Source: Branchiostoma floridae (taxonomy: Eukaryota; Chordata; Leptocardii; Amphioxiformes; Branchiostomatidae). From it: a stretch of 64,000 bases of DNA. Position 1 is the stretch's first letter. Every line of letters starts with the position of its first letter. The position numbers and the translations under genes were made by a program. The notes beneath the pieces are model-generated. The model saw only the letters and a program-made list of their open reading frames with translations. It was not told the origin of the DNA and did not search any database. Location of the stretch: NCBI RefSeq assembly GCF_000003815.2, contig NW_023365711.1:51413-115412 (forward strand), in the 5' to 3' direction. Shown here one piece after another: positions 26,770 to 38,040 of the stretch.

Positions 26770-27996
26770 TATCTTGTCTTCTTACAGGTATGCTGTAGTT
26801 TAGAATTTTAGACCAGACTCAGAAAGTTATCTTCAGTTGGCAAACATAAACAGAAAGTAACGTTATATGTGTATTAAGTGCCCCCCCCCCCCCCTCCATC
26901 CATTTTATAAGTAAAAAAATACTTCAATTCCTTTACCTACTGTATGTGAACTCCTTTTTGGTACATTTGACACTATTACTTCATCGGTATAATGTAAATT
27001 TGACACCATTGATACAAAAGTGCAATATTTTCTGAGTATATTCAACAATAATAGTGTTATTCAATGAACATAGACATTTGTGCCCTAACCAAATGTGCAC
27101 CCTTCTGATAGCATTACAGTAACTGTCAATCACAGTGGATACTGATAGAAGATTTTTCTCTTTTCTTTCTTAAACTGGGAAGACATTACAGTGAACATGG
27201 CAGGTAGTTTGGAAATTAACCTCGCATCATGGCTGTTTTTGTCCCTCCTCAAGAATTGACAGGAAAACTCACTCTGAGACAGGCAGTCCTCGCTGGATGA
27301 TATTGTTGATCTGTAGATTTGTACTTGTCTAATAATGTTGTTGTAACTAATATGCTGGTCTTTATCTTGACATTTATGACATTGTATGAATGTAAGGACT
27401 GAAGTTATACTATACGATGTACATCATGACAGTTGTGAAGTTCACTGTTTCAGTATGTTTTCCATTTATCTATGATGGTCTGTTTATCGTTAAAAACCAA
27501 ACATGACAATCGTGTAAATCACACTGCCTTTATTTCGTCAATTTGAAACTGTAGAAATACATAATTCATTAGTGACCTCTTATAGACTGGTCAGATCTCC
27601 CAGCATTCGACCACAAGGATCTTAATGATCTTTAAGTTAAGAAACATCCAAGAAATGCATGCAAAAGAGAAAAACCTGACTTAAGACAGCAAACAATCAA
27701 GACATTGCTTTTCACAAATGGTCTACATTATAGGTTTAACAATCTGCCATTTACGCAATTCTATAAAAGATTCAAGAACTGTTGATAAACTCGTCATACA
27801 GTGAGCAAGTTGAAACAAACATTTTAACATTTGTCATGGAAACTCATCTGTGTTGGTAATAACTATAGTACAATGCTTTAAGTTAACTTTCTTCCGACAC
27901 TAACCACAATGACCACTGACCGGCTTCTTCAACATCATTAATGACCAATCACTATACAGAACATGGGCCATGGGGAATCACTCCCAGGGCCAATTA
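26770..27996. other. Convergent intergenic sequence
   Basis: A 15-C homopolymer lies at 26,881-26,895. The rest is AT-rich with no supported gene. The 3' end of the minus-strand spectrin gene must lie between here and 31.8 kb but could not be placed. Confidence 0.4.
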
Positions 27997-28005
27997 CCAT
28001 TTCAC

Positions 28006-28166
28006 TAGCCTGGGTACCATCCGGAAAGTAGTTCGCTCCGACGTTCATTATATACCATATACAGTCGCTTCTAGCTCTGACATTCATAATACACTATATA
28101 CAGTCGCTTCACTGATAGCAGAAGCGAACATAAGAGTGAACTACTATCCGGATGGTACCCAGGCTA
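28006..28166. mobile_element. 161-bp MITE with ~30-bp TIRs and 9-bp TSD
   Basis: The ends are inverted copies beginning TAGCCTGGGTACCATCCGG, extending to about 30 bp with one or two mismatches. The element is flanked by a perfect 9-bp direct repeat CCATTTCAC (27,997-28,005 and 28,167-28,175). The interior has a doubled ATATACAGTCGCTTC motif. A 9-bp duplication fits Mutator- or Merlin-type transposases; the superfamily is not proven. Confidence 0.85.
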
Positions 28167-28175
28167 CCATTTCAC

Positions 28176-29960
28176 TGGACAAAATCAGAATAGTGAGGTA
28201 CATGTATAACATAGGCCATATACATCAGGGCACTCCAGCCATGACTTACAGAGACAGTGGAATTTATTAACTTCCTGGCACATCTGACCCATAGCTAACA
28301 TCACGTTTATACAGTGGATGTAGCACATTTAATCCACGATTCAAACGAAAGTCTTGGAAATACTTTCTCACTGTGTCAATTCAATTATTCATACCTCTTG
28401 TAATGACTGGTTTCTGGTCTGGGGAAAGATACAAGATGGAAAAGTTAGAATGGTTGATATGAAGCTCTAATTGCACAATTCACATTTTTTGTGATTTAAT
28501 GTCAGTTAAGTACAAGTCTGAGAGTTTCTTTTTGCGATGTGACTTTGCTACCAATGTCATGTCGTATCACAGACATTTCCATGCATTTAGGTTGTGTCTA
28601 GTAGTAGTACAGAGGTTTATAGCATTCAGATGTTGGAAACACTTCCTTACCGTAGTAAGTAAACGCCGCTTTGATCACAATCCGCATTTTATCACTCCAA
28701 TTCTGTGGGAAAGATGGTATTCAAAGATAGTGAGGGGAATTCAAACAACACATGACTATATGTATCACCAGTATGGTTGAATGCTGATCCCTTTATGAAC
28801 AGGTCTGCCAGACATTGTTGGGCACACTAGGGGTGGGTACCAGTACAGAAAATCCAGGTAATATATATATATATCTATAGGTACCGTCCAGGTCCAGTGG
28901 ACCAGGTCCAGGTCCATACCGGAACCTGGACCTTATTGTGAAAACTTGTGATTGGGCAATACTCAAAACAATAGTCCATTTCGCTACAAGGCAATCTGAT
29001 GGAGTATCCGAATTCTACAGGCAATGTAAAAGCCCTATCTTCATGTAAACAATACTAATGTCCCTGTTACGTTTGACAGTAGAAACTTGGTAAAAGTGAC
29101 TATCAGCTCTCCTCTACTCTTGGCCCGGAAAGTCCAAAACATGTGAACGCATGGCCGTATAATCTGTTCAATTACTAATCAGTCCAAAATCCGGTCCACT
29201 GATTTTTTCAGGGTCATTTTTTCCGGACCGGTTCAGCAAGAAACAGACTTTCTGTACCTAGTAATGACAATGTACCATGTGGGTGCACAAATGTAACAAA
29301 CAAGTTTACCGTTGTATTACCCGATGGTCTCCTTGACGAAAATGGAATATCACATGGCCAGAAAGGCGGTTTTTCCTCTTCTTTCCATTTAAAGGGTCTT
29401 CTCAACACATTTCGGACCAGTATCCCAACGTATGTCCTCATTTCATCCTGTATAAAATTATATATTACTGTTTGTGAGCACTGGTATTCCATGGTAGATG
29501 TGATAGATATTGTTGACCTAAAGCAGGAAACTGATGGCCATCTGTTTACATGTAGGTCTGTGACCTACACTATACCACTTTCTATTTTCATGACCTCCAT
29601 TAAACATCCCCAGTCCAGCTAGTGTCCCCAAAAATCATGTTGTACAGTAGAATCCTCATAAGTTTATGTTGATGAGGCACTCATTTTGCATGATCTATGT
29701 TCACCTTAGTTTGCTTACCTTCCAAATGCCATGGAAAAGAAGCTCCCATCATTTACCAATACAAAATTACTCATTAATTGTGCTAATTACATCTTATTTG
29801 TATAATTAATATCTATTGCAACGTTTGCCAGTTCTATCAGGAGATGCAGAGGATCTGTAAACTTCCCTCACATAATTGTTATTTGGTTACATAAATCATC
29901 ACTCAAGCTATCAACATACCAAAACATCTATTGCTTCTTGAGAAATATGTTGTCGACAAA
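28176..29960. other. Intergenic sequence without a supported gene
   Basis: Mostly AT-rich unique-looking sequence. Around 28,845-28,925 there is an (AT)n run followed by repeated AGGTCCAGGTCC motifs, similar to a motif at 38,500-38,550, probably fragments of one dispersed repeat. Confidence 0.4.
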
Positions 29961-29970
29961 CAAACAAGCA

Positions 29971-30200
29971 AACACATACACAGCCTGCTGCAGTGCCGGC
30001 AGAAAAATGCAAGGTGATCCATTTTCAAACTTGACCCTCCAGTGCACAAGCTACGTATACACACCTACCAAATACATGTAGATGTACCAGTATCCATCTA
30101 CAACATCTTATGTTGCTGTCTACAACCAAATAAATACACAGCCTGCTGCAGTACCATAGGAAAATGCCAGGTAAACAATTTTGAACTTGACCTTCCTGTT
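29971..30200 (+). repeat. Local duplication with ACACAGCCTGCTGCAGT
   Basis: A segment starting ACACAGCCTGCTGCAGT at about 29,979 recurs at about 30,135. Both copies continue with GAAAA(A)TGC, an AACTTGACC motif and CC-rich ends. About 156 bp period, two diverged copies. Confidence 0.6.
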
Positions 30201-30543
30201 CCAATCCATTCACAGCTTCTCCAGTTGTATGCTGTTGACCTACATACAGACCCACTACACCATGGTGCAACTGAAAATATAACCTTCTTGGCAAAGGTAC
30301 AATGTAATTCACAGTAATTACCTCCATGAAGTATGTCATGGAGGATTTGGTGGTGTGTTGGTAGGGTGTGACAAACACTGGAAATGATAAGACTTTGGGC
30401 TCCCAAGAGGCTTCCCTTGGTACTGCAGTGGAACTTCATGTTTTGATATCTCGTGTTCTTAACAAGATATGGTCACGATTTTGGGGTGTTAGATATCTCT
30501 TGTGCTCAGGAAGACGTGACATGAATTTAGCCTGGCTGCTAAT

Positions 30544-30910
30544 TGCAGGGGTATTTTTGTCAAATACTTCCAAAGAGGATACCTCAAGAAAGGGATAACG
30601 ATTTTTATGACCTTTGGTATTTATTGTAGGTAGTGGTACAAAATAAAAATTAATACAAATTATGTAAGATAGGAGTATATTTGCATAATTAATTAGAATA
30701 ATCTATCATAGCAGTTTTTCAATGTATCTTGTCTGGATATGGGTGGCAGGTAGCTTTTGACATCAAAACAAGGTTGTGCAGGTTTGTAACAATTGATTTT
30801 GGAACTGCAGGCCATTTTTGTCATAACATTCCATACAAAATAACTGAAGAAAGGAACAACTAATTTCCATCATTTTGGGTATGCAGGTAGCTTTGGCAAA
30901 GATGTAAATA
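30544..30910 (+). repeat. Diverged dispersed repeat, two adjacent copies
   Basis: Two copies share CTGCAGG, ATTTTTGTCA, a GAAAGG..AAC block and TATTTTGGGTATGCAGGTAGC-like ends, about 264 bp apart. A third copy is at 31,960-32,185. Confidence 0.5.
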
Positions 30911-31295
30911 GTCCCGTCTCTTATATGTACCCAGCGTCACATGTGCATCCTGTCCACCAACAAAGTAATGTTATGCACTGACTCTCCCTCCCCAAACAAC
31001 AATAAAACAAAATGACCACACTGTTCACTGAACATTGTCTGCAAAATGTGCCAACAGTTACACGGTGTCACTAGTGTAGCCAGCTTTGAAGAAGCATGAT
31101 TTGGCGGTTGATCTTTTCTTGTTGGAAGAAATCATGGGCTATTAGACCATTTTTCTGAGCTATTAAAAAAGGCAGCTTTCTTGGCCTGGATCGCAACTCA
31201 AGAGAAAACGCTACTAGTATGAGTGAAGGTTATAAATCTACATTGTGGGGTTGTGTGACCTTAACCAAGTTCTCCTATGTTTAATATCGTCCCTT

Positions 31296-31600
31296 GGATA
31301 GGATGTTAAGTGTAGATCCCGTGTTTGAGGAGTTAGCCACACCCCATGCACGTTAAAGAACCCACACATCTTTTGAATAAGAGTAGGGGTATGCCCTGTG
31401 TGTGATGATACAAACAAATCCTTCCGTCTGGAGTTGATTCACTACAATTCACTGGGAAGGATGCCTGGCAAACCTACATCTTGTATCAGCCATATGGTGC
31501 TTTACATCTGATTCACCCGGATGGGAGACCTGTCGCAATCTTGTATCAGCCAAAGAAAGGGCATATCACACATACATGTATACATGGTGGTATCATCCCC
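31296..31600 (+). mobile_element. SINE-like repeat with conserved core
   Basis: The segment holds CCATGCACGTTAAAGAACCC and a following AATAAGAGTAGGGG, which resemble the conserved central domain of widespread animal SINEs. A duplicated AATCTTGTATCAGCC motif follows near 31,480 and 31,540. No A/B box was found, so this is a 5'-truncated or diverged copy. Family assignment is from memory. Confidence 0.45.
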
Positions 31601-31692
31601 CCAGTGCCTAACCATTTCGAGGTCTCATGAAGACCAGCCTAAATACCAAATATCAATACAAATCATATAGTCTGTCTCAAATTATGCTGTTA

Positions 31693-31693
<1 letters not shown>

Positions 31694-31740
<47 letters not shown>
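31694..31740 (+). repeat. (AC)n microsatellite
   Basis: About 23 uninterrupted AC dinucleotides. Confidence 0.97.
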
Positions 31741-31741
<1 letters not shown>

Positions 31742-31796
31742 CATAGATATGCTACTGAAGACATAACCTCGTGGCAAAGCTAACAAGTGAACATAC

Positions 31797-31846
31797 CTGA
31801 CTCATGTCCTCCAGCTTTCTGGGCAACTCGGGCAGCCTCCGTAAGT
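31797..31846 (-). CDS. Spectrin-repeat gene, linker exon (last exon supported)
   Basis: The 50-nt exon is two nucleotides completing GAC plus 16 codons, encoding DLRRLPELPRKLEDMSQ with the preceding exon. The acceptor is TTCACACAG and the donor CAG/GTATGT. It follows the exon at 32,262-32,304 in phase 1. It is charged and helix-like but not a full spectrin repeat. The next downstream exon was not found. Confidence 0.6.
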
Positions 31847-31959
31847 CTGTGTGAATATTTGGAACATGAATAGGACATTTATACAGGTAACAAAGCAAGA
31901 CATTGCAGATTATGCAAATAAGGAGCTGATTTGCATAACTAGTGCCATAATTCCTCAGT

Positions 31960-32185
31960 GTTAAATCATGAGAATTTCACACACGACATATGCATAATGA
32001 AATGTAAATCTTGACATTTGGGCGGTAGATAGCTTTTAGCGTCATGACAAAGTGGGGCAAGTTTGAGCCCTCTAACATTTGATTTTATATCTGCAGGGGC
32101 ATTCCAATGAGAATAACTGCATAAAGGATTACAATGAATTGTCTTCATTTTAGGCATGCAGGTAGCTAAAGCAAGGATGTTCATA
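31960..32185 (+). repeat. Third copy of the 30.5-kb dispersed repeat
   Basis: It shares the GGTAGATAGCTTTTAGCGTCA...CTGCAGGGGCATT...GGCATGCAGGTAGC order of motifs with 30,700-30,910, in the same orientation but strongly diverged. Confidence 0.5.
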
Positions 32186-32261
32186 ATTTTATACATGTTA
32201 TGAAAATGTGGACTCAATTTGCATTAAGTTCATCTACTACTCCATGGCCAGCATAACTTAC

Positions 32262-32304
32262 CTTCGACTTCCCGTCTTAGCTGCGCTATCACTTCCTGAA
32301 GCTG
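32262..32304 (-). CDS. Spectrin-repeat gene, linker exon
   Basis: A 43-nt exon with acceptor TTTCAACCACAG and donor GAAG/GTAAGT encodes QLQEVIAQLRREVE plus one nucleotide. It starts in phase 0 and ends in phase 1, matching both neighbours. The sequence is a coiled-coil-like heptad stretch. Confidence 0.65.
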
Positions 32305-32850
32305 CTGTGGTTGAAAAGAAGGAATGTTATATTTCTAAGGAACTGGTACATTTATTTCCTTCATGTTCTGTGCAATGTAGGTCAGTGCTAAATCATAATA
32401 GACTTTGCAATTTTATGTTCTAAGTTTAAGAGTAAAAAGCCCCTGTTAATTGTGGCTATTTGCCCCAATGTCAGATATTTGCGAAACTGGTACCTGTTGA
32501 AGCTGTTAATTACAAGCTGCCAACTTTCAGTTTGAGGGAGCAACACTTTTTCTGCTTGTCTCAAAGTAAGGAGAACTTTTCCTAAGGACAATGACATAAC
32601 CTTTTATAAAGCATCATGAATTGAACAGTTGAATGGTATGAACGATATTTGTCTTGGGCTTGTCTTGCCCATCTCCTGTTGTCCTGCAACCTTCCTGTCA
32701 ACTTGCTTATAAATGTTTTGTCCATTATTCTCTTCTGTCAGTCATTTTTGAACAATAGAAACTTTTTCACTCTCATATGAAATATCATCGATATGTATTA
32801 CTATAAACTCTTCTGTACAGAAGCCCCTGTACCACACATACATTACTCAC

Positions 32851-32928
32851 CTGTGCTTGTGTCTGTGGGAGGCCCTCTTCCTCTTGCTCGGCTGACACAT
32901 TCAGAGAATCCTCATTCTTGCCAGACAA
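32851..32928 (-). CDS. Spectrin-repeat gene, acidic linker exon
   Basis: A 78-nt, phase 0-0 exon with acceptor TTTTTTTCAG and donor CAG/GTGAGT. It encodes 26 residues (LSGKNEDSLNVSAEQEEEG, then LPQTQAQ), rich in acidic residues and Gln. It looks like a flexible linker after the spectrin repeats. Its symmetric phase means it could be skipped without a frameshift. Confidence 0.65.
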
Positions 32929-33601
32929 CTGAAAAAAATTCATCTTGTGTTAGTGTGCTTGAAATCTGTCGGACCATTGTTTTTGTAGAAACTTTTGCAT
33001 TAAAAATTGCATTTTCCACAACATTTGAATGTGCTGCATAGTTTTCCATCAGATGCATACCTTTTCACATGGTGATTTCCATTGTTTTTTTGTTAAATTT
33101 GTACAGATTTTATAACATTTAAGCAAAATCTTAGGCACCCATTATCCTTCCTTCCCTCCCTCCATCCCTTTCTCCCACTTAGCTCGAGTGCCATGGGGCA
33201 AGATTACCCACACCACAACAGCATCAGCTTAATAATAAGAGGGGAACATAAATTAACAGTTACTCTACAGTCATTCTCAATTAATTGACCTGAAATAGAT
33301 GGAGACACGGGTCATCACAAGTAAAAAAGAAGAGTTCAGGGTAATTTAAGCATTCTCAGAATGATCAAATCTTTACTTGTTTTACTATTGTAGTCCATGT
33401 GGAAAAAGAAGAAGTGAGGAGAAATTTGAAGATAACAAGCTGTGATTGAGGGTATTTAAGATTTGTATTTGAAATGAGCTGGCCCAAACCTATGGAGCCC
33501 CTGCTGTTGTGAAGTGGGTAACCTTGTGTATTCCCCTATCTTAATTTGTGGGCCATGCTTAAATGACTTAGATGAACTCATTAGGCCCCGTCCATACTCA
33601 C

Positions 33602-33757
33602 AGCAGCAATCACTGAGTCATATCGCTGGTTGATGTTTGCTATCTTGTGTTCCACGGAACGTGCCCCTTCCCCGGGACTCAACTCCATCACTTTGGCTCC
33701 AGCCTCGTTCATGTTCGCCACCAGGTGCTTGTGTTCATCAACCTGCTTCTTGTATTC
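33602..33757 (-). CDS. Spectrin-repeat exon, copy A of the 52-codon exon
   Basis: A 156-nt exon in phase 0-0 with acceptor TTATTTTCAG and donor GCT/GTGAGTATGG. It encodes helices B and C of a spectrin repeat (EYKKQVDEHKHLVANMNEAG to NINQRYDSVIAA). It joins in frame to the exon ending EIFR at 34,986. A second copy at 48,904-49,059 differs at two visible residues (E to G in VDEHKH, A to T in GEGARS). The repeat style resembles MACF1/dystonin-type spectraplakins, although other long spectrin-repeat proteins cannot be excluded. Confidence 0.85.
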
Positions 33758-33804
33758 CTGAAAATAAAGCAAAAACATCATCATGATCTGGATTTTTATA
33801 TTTC

Positions 33805-34913
33805 AGCCATACATAGTATGGTGAAATATATTTATATTTCAGCCATACCATATATGGTATGGTGAAATATATTGTATTCGTAATGTTTCTTTCTCCTGTC
33901 AAATCTTCAAATCGATTCTTCTCCGTCGTTCCGTGACCGAATGACCTGAAATTTGGCACAAGGGTAGAGTAGGTCAATACCGAGGTGCTTTTTTCTCATT
34001 TTTTCATATCTGCCTCTAAAATGATTTTATTGAAGTTTAAAGGTCACGTTTTGACCAAAACGGTATATTTTGGCCCCCTGTACCCTTGAATTACAATGGA
34101 ATGACCTGAAATTTGGTGTAGATAGGCATTATATAGTTGGTAAAATGATCCAAGTAAAATTTTTGGCATAAACTAATCTCAAATTGTTAATTTCTGCACT
34201 TTTCTGAGGGTAAATTGGTTTTCTTTCGGCCTTCTCCCGTGAACTCCCGTGACCCCAGAGCCCACACGTGCCAGGTGCCAGCGGTCTGGGGAGAGCGAGA
34301 GTTAATTACTTTATGGACGCCAGCCAATCAGCGACGAGAAAGGCGAATGCTAGTTAATATTCATAAGCGGGGCCTTGCAATCCAGTATATACACAAACAG
34401 ATGCATATTACAGCCTTACATTGGCCACACAGTGGCCATATGTTACCCTGTGCCCAGTTTGAAATTGTAGTTTGCGAGGATTTGGAGTCCAGACAGGGTC
34501 ATTTGAGCGGCAGCGGACGGTACGCGTGCATTGAACGTTAGAATACAAGTCTGTGTTGATGAATTTACCAACATTTTGATGGCACTATCAATCATTTTCG
34601 CCAGATTTGATTTTGGGCGTTAGTTGAGAGACAATGGAGAAAATGTTACTTGGCAGAAAACGCGGGAAAATTGGACAGTTTGCGTTTAGTTCTGACACGT
34701 AAGTTTGACAGTGGCGAGAATGCATGTATTTTTTCCCGAACAAATGTAGGTACTTCTAGTGTTGTTGTTCTTTTTTGACGTAAACTTTGTACATTCAAAT
34801 TGTAAGTAACTTTAAACTGCCAGAGTTTGAGCCCAATAAAAGACTCTTAGTACCAGAGTAACACCACTGACCTCCGAAAAGAAACCCCCGAACAAGGTAG
34901 AAACTCTCCTTTT
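33805..34913 (-). mobile_element. 1.1-kb copy of the 23.4-kb element, inverted
   Basis: It begins with two imperfect palindromes (ATATTTCAGCCATAC...GTATGGTGAAATAT) and ends with ACAAGGTAGAAACTCTCCTTTT, matching the two ends of the 2.8-kb element at 23,398-26,196 in reverse orientation. The tandem 163-bp repeats are mostly missing. It lies in the intron between spectrin exon copies A of 156 nt and 230 nt. The corresponding intron in copy B (49,060-49,290) lacks it, so the insertion postdates the exon duplication or is a haplotype difference. Confidence 0.75.
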
Positions 34914-34985
34914 AAAGACTTCCCCATCTTTTTCTCCCTCCTACTATTCTTTTCTTGCTCTGTTTTCCATGTCAAGTCATCTTAC

Positions 34986-35215
34986 CCTGAATATCTCCTG
35001 CTCTTGTTCAGACATAGCAGCATCCTCAGCAGTAGCCATATCAGCCTCAACCTTGTCCAGCCAATCAGACAGCTTCTCAGTGGCATCTTTAAACTTCCTG
35101 GCCAGTGGGAGAGCTTGCTGCAATCTCTGCTGCCTGCCATTGGCCGTGGAGGAGATGTTGGCATATCGGTCCTCCAGGATGTCAAGTCTCTCTTGAATGA
35201 CATGGACATCATCTC
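34986..35215 (-). CDS. Spectrin-repeat exon, copy A of the 230-nt exon
   Basis: The exon is two nucleotides plus 76 codons, from DDVHVIQERLDILEDRYANI through LARKFKDATEKLSDWLDKVE to SEQEQEIFR. It covers helix C of one spectrin repeat and helix A of the next, with the conserved Trp of helix A (SDWLDKVE). Acceptor TTTCACCACAG, donor AGG/GTAAGATG. Copies B (49,291-49,520) and C (50,238-50,467) are nearly identical; A differs by MATAEDAAM where B and C have MGTAEVAAG. Confidence 0.88.
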
Positions 35216-35394
35216 CTGTGGTGAAATTTGTTTAAAACATTTCGTTAAGACTTTTTTTTACTTTACATATCATCATATCCAATGACATGATCAGTTTCAT
35301 GAGTCACTAAGACACATGTATTGACTGCATTCTGTTGACCAATCAGAGCAATTCATTTTGGAACATACCATCTGACAGGGGTGTCAGTACTAAC

Positions 35395-35479
35395 CTGTAG
35401 CTTGTGTCAGGAGAGATTTCCCAGTTTCTACTGCGTCTTCTACAGCTGCCCTATGGTCAGTAATGTCTTTGGTGATGAC
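35395..35479 (-). CDS. Spectrin-repeat exon, copy A of the 85-nt exon
   Basis: It encodes VITKDITDHRAAVEDAVETG and KSLLTQAT plus one nucleotide, helix B of a spectrin repeat. Acceptor CTTTCCTTAG, donor ACAG/GTTAGTAC. It begins in phase 0 after the exon ending TTEHQ at 37,074 and ends in phase 1, matching the 230-nt exon. The 85 + 230 nt pair is 105 codons, close to one spectrin repeat. Confidence 0.85.
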
Positions 35480-35504
35480 CTAAGGAAAGGAAACAAAAAA
35501 AAGA

Positions 35505-35626
35505 TCACAAGATGTTTTCTTTAGTCTGCTCAAGTTGGTCTCCACGACTACAGACTTTTTCCTGAATGTCCTTGAAACGGTCCCTGGCAGAGTCCATCTG
35601 ACCCTTCACTGACACCTGTTCATCAT
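35505..35626 (-). pseudogene. Exon relic, copy A
   Basis: On the minus strand an open stretch reads DEQVSVKGQMDSARDRFKDI then QEKVCSRGDQLEQTKE and runs into a stop with no usable donor at the expected end. It is spectrin-like helix C sequence. Its 5' part is cut off at 35,626 where unrelated sequence begins. It lies in the intron upstream of the 85-nt exon and breaks no supported junction. Confidence 0.6.
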
Positions 35627-37073
35627 GACATTCACTGTGTCCTGTCCTTGCCCAATTGGCTGCCGATGTGGCTTGTCGGGATCAGGTCACAGACCCGTAG
35701 AACCCTTGATCCTTCATTGGTGAGGTGCCCTTTGTGGCCTTTCCTTCTCCTCCACCGCATCTGGACCATTTACACCCTCAATAAGTGACTGCTCCGCCAC
35801 CGTCCGGGTTTATCTCCTGCAAGGTAGAGCATCGTACAACCTGGCCACACCGTCTTGCTACCTCCACTAGACCCTACACTAATTTCAGATGTTCATCTCT
35901 AGTCTATCACTAGCATAAGCTAAGCTCCTGAGGTAGGATTTAACTGACTTCGCTATCAGCCGAGCCCTCATGATGTCCAAACATTCCCGCTAATCAGCAA
36001 CATTTGCCCGAATGTCTGGCTTTCCACGGACATTAATCTGGCAGTCAGCTCCACCCCCACTGGCTTATAGACCCAAGGACTCTCACAAACATTCTTCATT
36101 TCACTGATAACTGTCATCGGTCCATCCATGGCTAAACTACTTGACTGAGAAACAACAAACTGCTTTCACCCTGCCCATACCTACAAAAAGCTATCACGTT
36201 TTTGATCATGACATCAGGACATAGTTCAAGCTAGGTCTCACAAGGCACGCTCTATACCTACCCCACCCCGGGAGACTGCGGAGTTCCACTAGCCCCCTGC
36301 TCAACCGTGGCTGTCGGTAGAGCTCCTGTCGACCCATCCTAACTGGAGTCCCTCTCAAAAAGTTGCAAGTATCATTGTCTACAACTAGTACAAGGATAAC
36401 ATACATGTGCACAGCAGAACAGAGTCTGACTTACTTTTCCGTCTACCACACAAAGAACAAGGAACATCGCACTGTCATAGATAAGTTTCTGTTTTTCAAA
36501 ATCATTTCAGAATCACGGCACGAATTTCCTAAAGCCAAATTCAAAATCACACGAATCCACTTGGGACATTCAGATTGTTCCAGGCAAAGTCTATTAAACT
36601 CCACTGTACTCAGCTAGCTAACATTGAGGGATCGACACTTCACGGCTTTTCTTACATAACGGTACCACATCTAACTAAACAACCTGTATTTTGAGAACCT
36701 ATGCTGCCTAACCAGAACTATCTTGTGTTGCACTTACACAGTCTACCAAATTTACACTACATCAACAGATTTACACTACACAAAACTGCTTCATGCTGGA
36801 CTGCGACCGGCGGTGGTCTGGGGTGGTCATCTCTTGTGGTCTTTTAGCCACCTGAGTGTTGGTCACAGTCCCACATATCCCGTGCAGGGAGATATTACCG
36901 GATCCGTGCAGACAACGCCATGTAACAAAGGAGCAACCATCCTCTCTATACATATGTACCTACATTTCCATACTGCACTTCAATTTCAGTTGACACAAGT
37001 GTGGACCAACCATCTGCACTGTGCAGCTTCAGAGTAAAAGGCAAGAGTTAAAACAGTGAGCCAGGACACTAAC
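35627..37073. other. Intron sequence replacing the 5' part of the exon relic
   Basis: Moderately GC-rich, probably an old mobile element given the abrupt loss of homology with copies B and C at 35,626, but I recognise no protein or terminal structure. Confidence 0.4.
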
Positions 37074-37233
37074 CTGATGCTCTGTTGTGTCTGCCTCCAT
37101 CTTGGCAGGGTCTGTGGTGATTGGCTGCTGAGATGACAGTTTCCTCTCTGTGGCCTCAACCCACTCCACCAGGGGGTCAAATGCATCCTTGAAATCCTTG
37201 GCAGCCTCCAAGATGTCTTCAAGTTTCTGTTTT
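37074..37233 (-). CDS. Spectrin-repeat exon (53 codons)
   Basis: One nucleotide plus 53 codons, KQKLEDILEAAKDFKDAFDP, LVEWVEATERKLSSQQPITT, DPAKMEADTTEHQ. It contains helix A with the conserved Trp (VEWVEATERKL) followed by the loop and start of helix B. Acceptor TTCTGCCACAG, donor CAG/GTTAGT. The split codon AG/A joins it to the exon at 38,283. Confidence 0.87.
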
Positions 37234-37369
37234 CTGTGGCAGAAGATTCAAATATAGAGAGTTACTATATTATATAGGTCCTGGTCATTAGTGTTCTGCT
37301 CACAAATAGTTGAATGACGGGTTTACGGAAAAGGCTACCTGGGCTGTCTACCTGGGCTGTCTACCTGGG

Positions 37370-37603
37370 CTGGCTACCTGGGCTGGCTATCACGTCAGGC
37401 TACTTGGACCTATGAAAGCCCATTGGGACAAAAGCTGTTTTAGCAGTAGGGGTTGTTTGTGCTCAATGAAGAAGCTATGTGTGAAGGAACTGTATGTGAA
37501 TGGGCTGTATGTGAAGGAGTTGTGTTTGAAGGAGCGGTGTGTGAAGGGGCTTTGTGTGAAGCAATTGTGTTTGTTACATAACCCAGAGGTTCTGGGTTCA
37601 AAT
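37370..37603 (+). repeat. Left arm of an inverted repeat flanking a spectrin exon
   Basis: About 235 bp (CTATCACGTCAGGCTACTTG to CAAATCAGTTGATAT) recur in inverted orientation at 39,130-39,373 with only a few mismatches. The arm includes a 15-bp minisatellite (about 37,475-37,570, TGTGTGAAGGAGCTG type, six units) and a tRNA-like B-box motif GGTTCAAATC. Immediately to the left are four copies of CTACCTGGGCTG. Confidence 0.85.
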
Positions 37604-38039
37604 CAGTTGATATGCCACCGATCTTGTGCCCTTGGGAAGGGCAATTAACACGACTTATCGGGCTGATTGGATTAGTCTTAAGACCGGTGGCTAGTTGGTC
37701 AAAGGCGTCCATGAGCCGTTCTTTAGTGGCTGTCAGGGTCAAGGCTTCTCCGCCATACATTAGGATCGACAATTGAATTGTGAGGAGCTTAAAATAAGCA
37801 TTGCTAAAGTGCAAGGGTCTGGAACTGCTGCCATTCGGTGCTAACTCAGGTGACCTCAATACGACAGCAATTACCCCAGGTGTGGCCATAGGACTTAAGG
37901 TTTTGAACCACTTACACTGGGAAGGAAGGACCCCTAGTCTTTTCCGTAAGTGTGGTGGGTTCTTTGGCCTATCTGAGGGAGGGCCCTTACCGAAGCTAGG
38001 TACTCTTTTCTCTACCCTAGTGAATGGAGGAAAGTCGTG
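37604..38039. other. Intron sequence with SINE and LINE fragments
   Basis: It starts with CCGATCTTGTGCCCTTGGG, the tail typical of tRNA-derived SINEs, whose inverted partner is at 38,041-38,115. A LINE fragment on the minus strand lies at 37,690-37,790. Confidence 0.5.
37690..37790 (-). pseudogene. LINE reverse-transcriptase C-terminal fragment
   Basis: The minus strand reads IQLSILMYGGEALTLTATKE then RLMDAFDQ, which resembles the post-palm LLYG-x-E-x-W-T-L-T motif of non-LTR retrotransposons. Only about 35 codons remain. Confidence 0.45.
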
Positions 38040-38040
38040 T

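Noticed and set aside
27269-27310. Possible last exon of the spectrin gene (INNIIQRGLPVSE then stop, minus strand)
   Set aside because: Phase fits the exon at 31,797, but the acceptor has a poor pyrimidine tract, the intron would be 4.5 kb and no polyadenylation signal was found; too weak to list.
27941-28270. 109-codon plus-strand frame
   Set aside because: It reads across the MITE at 28,006-28,166 and its target duplications.
33040-33600. Further spectrin exon between 32,928 and 33,602
   Set aside because: No open, splice-bounded segment found; the phase-0 junction VIAA/LSGKN works without one.
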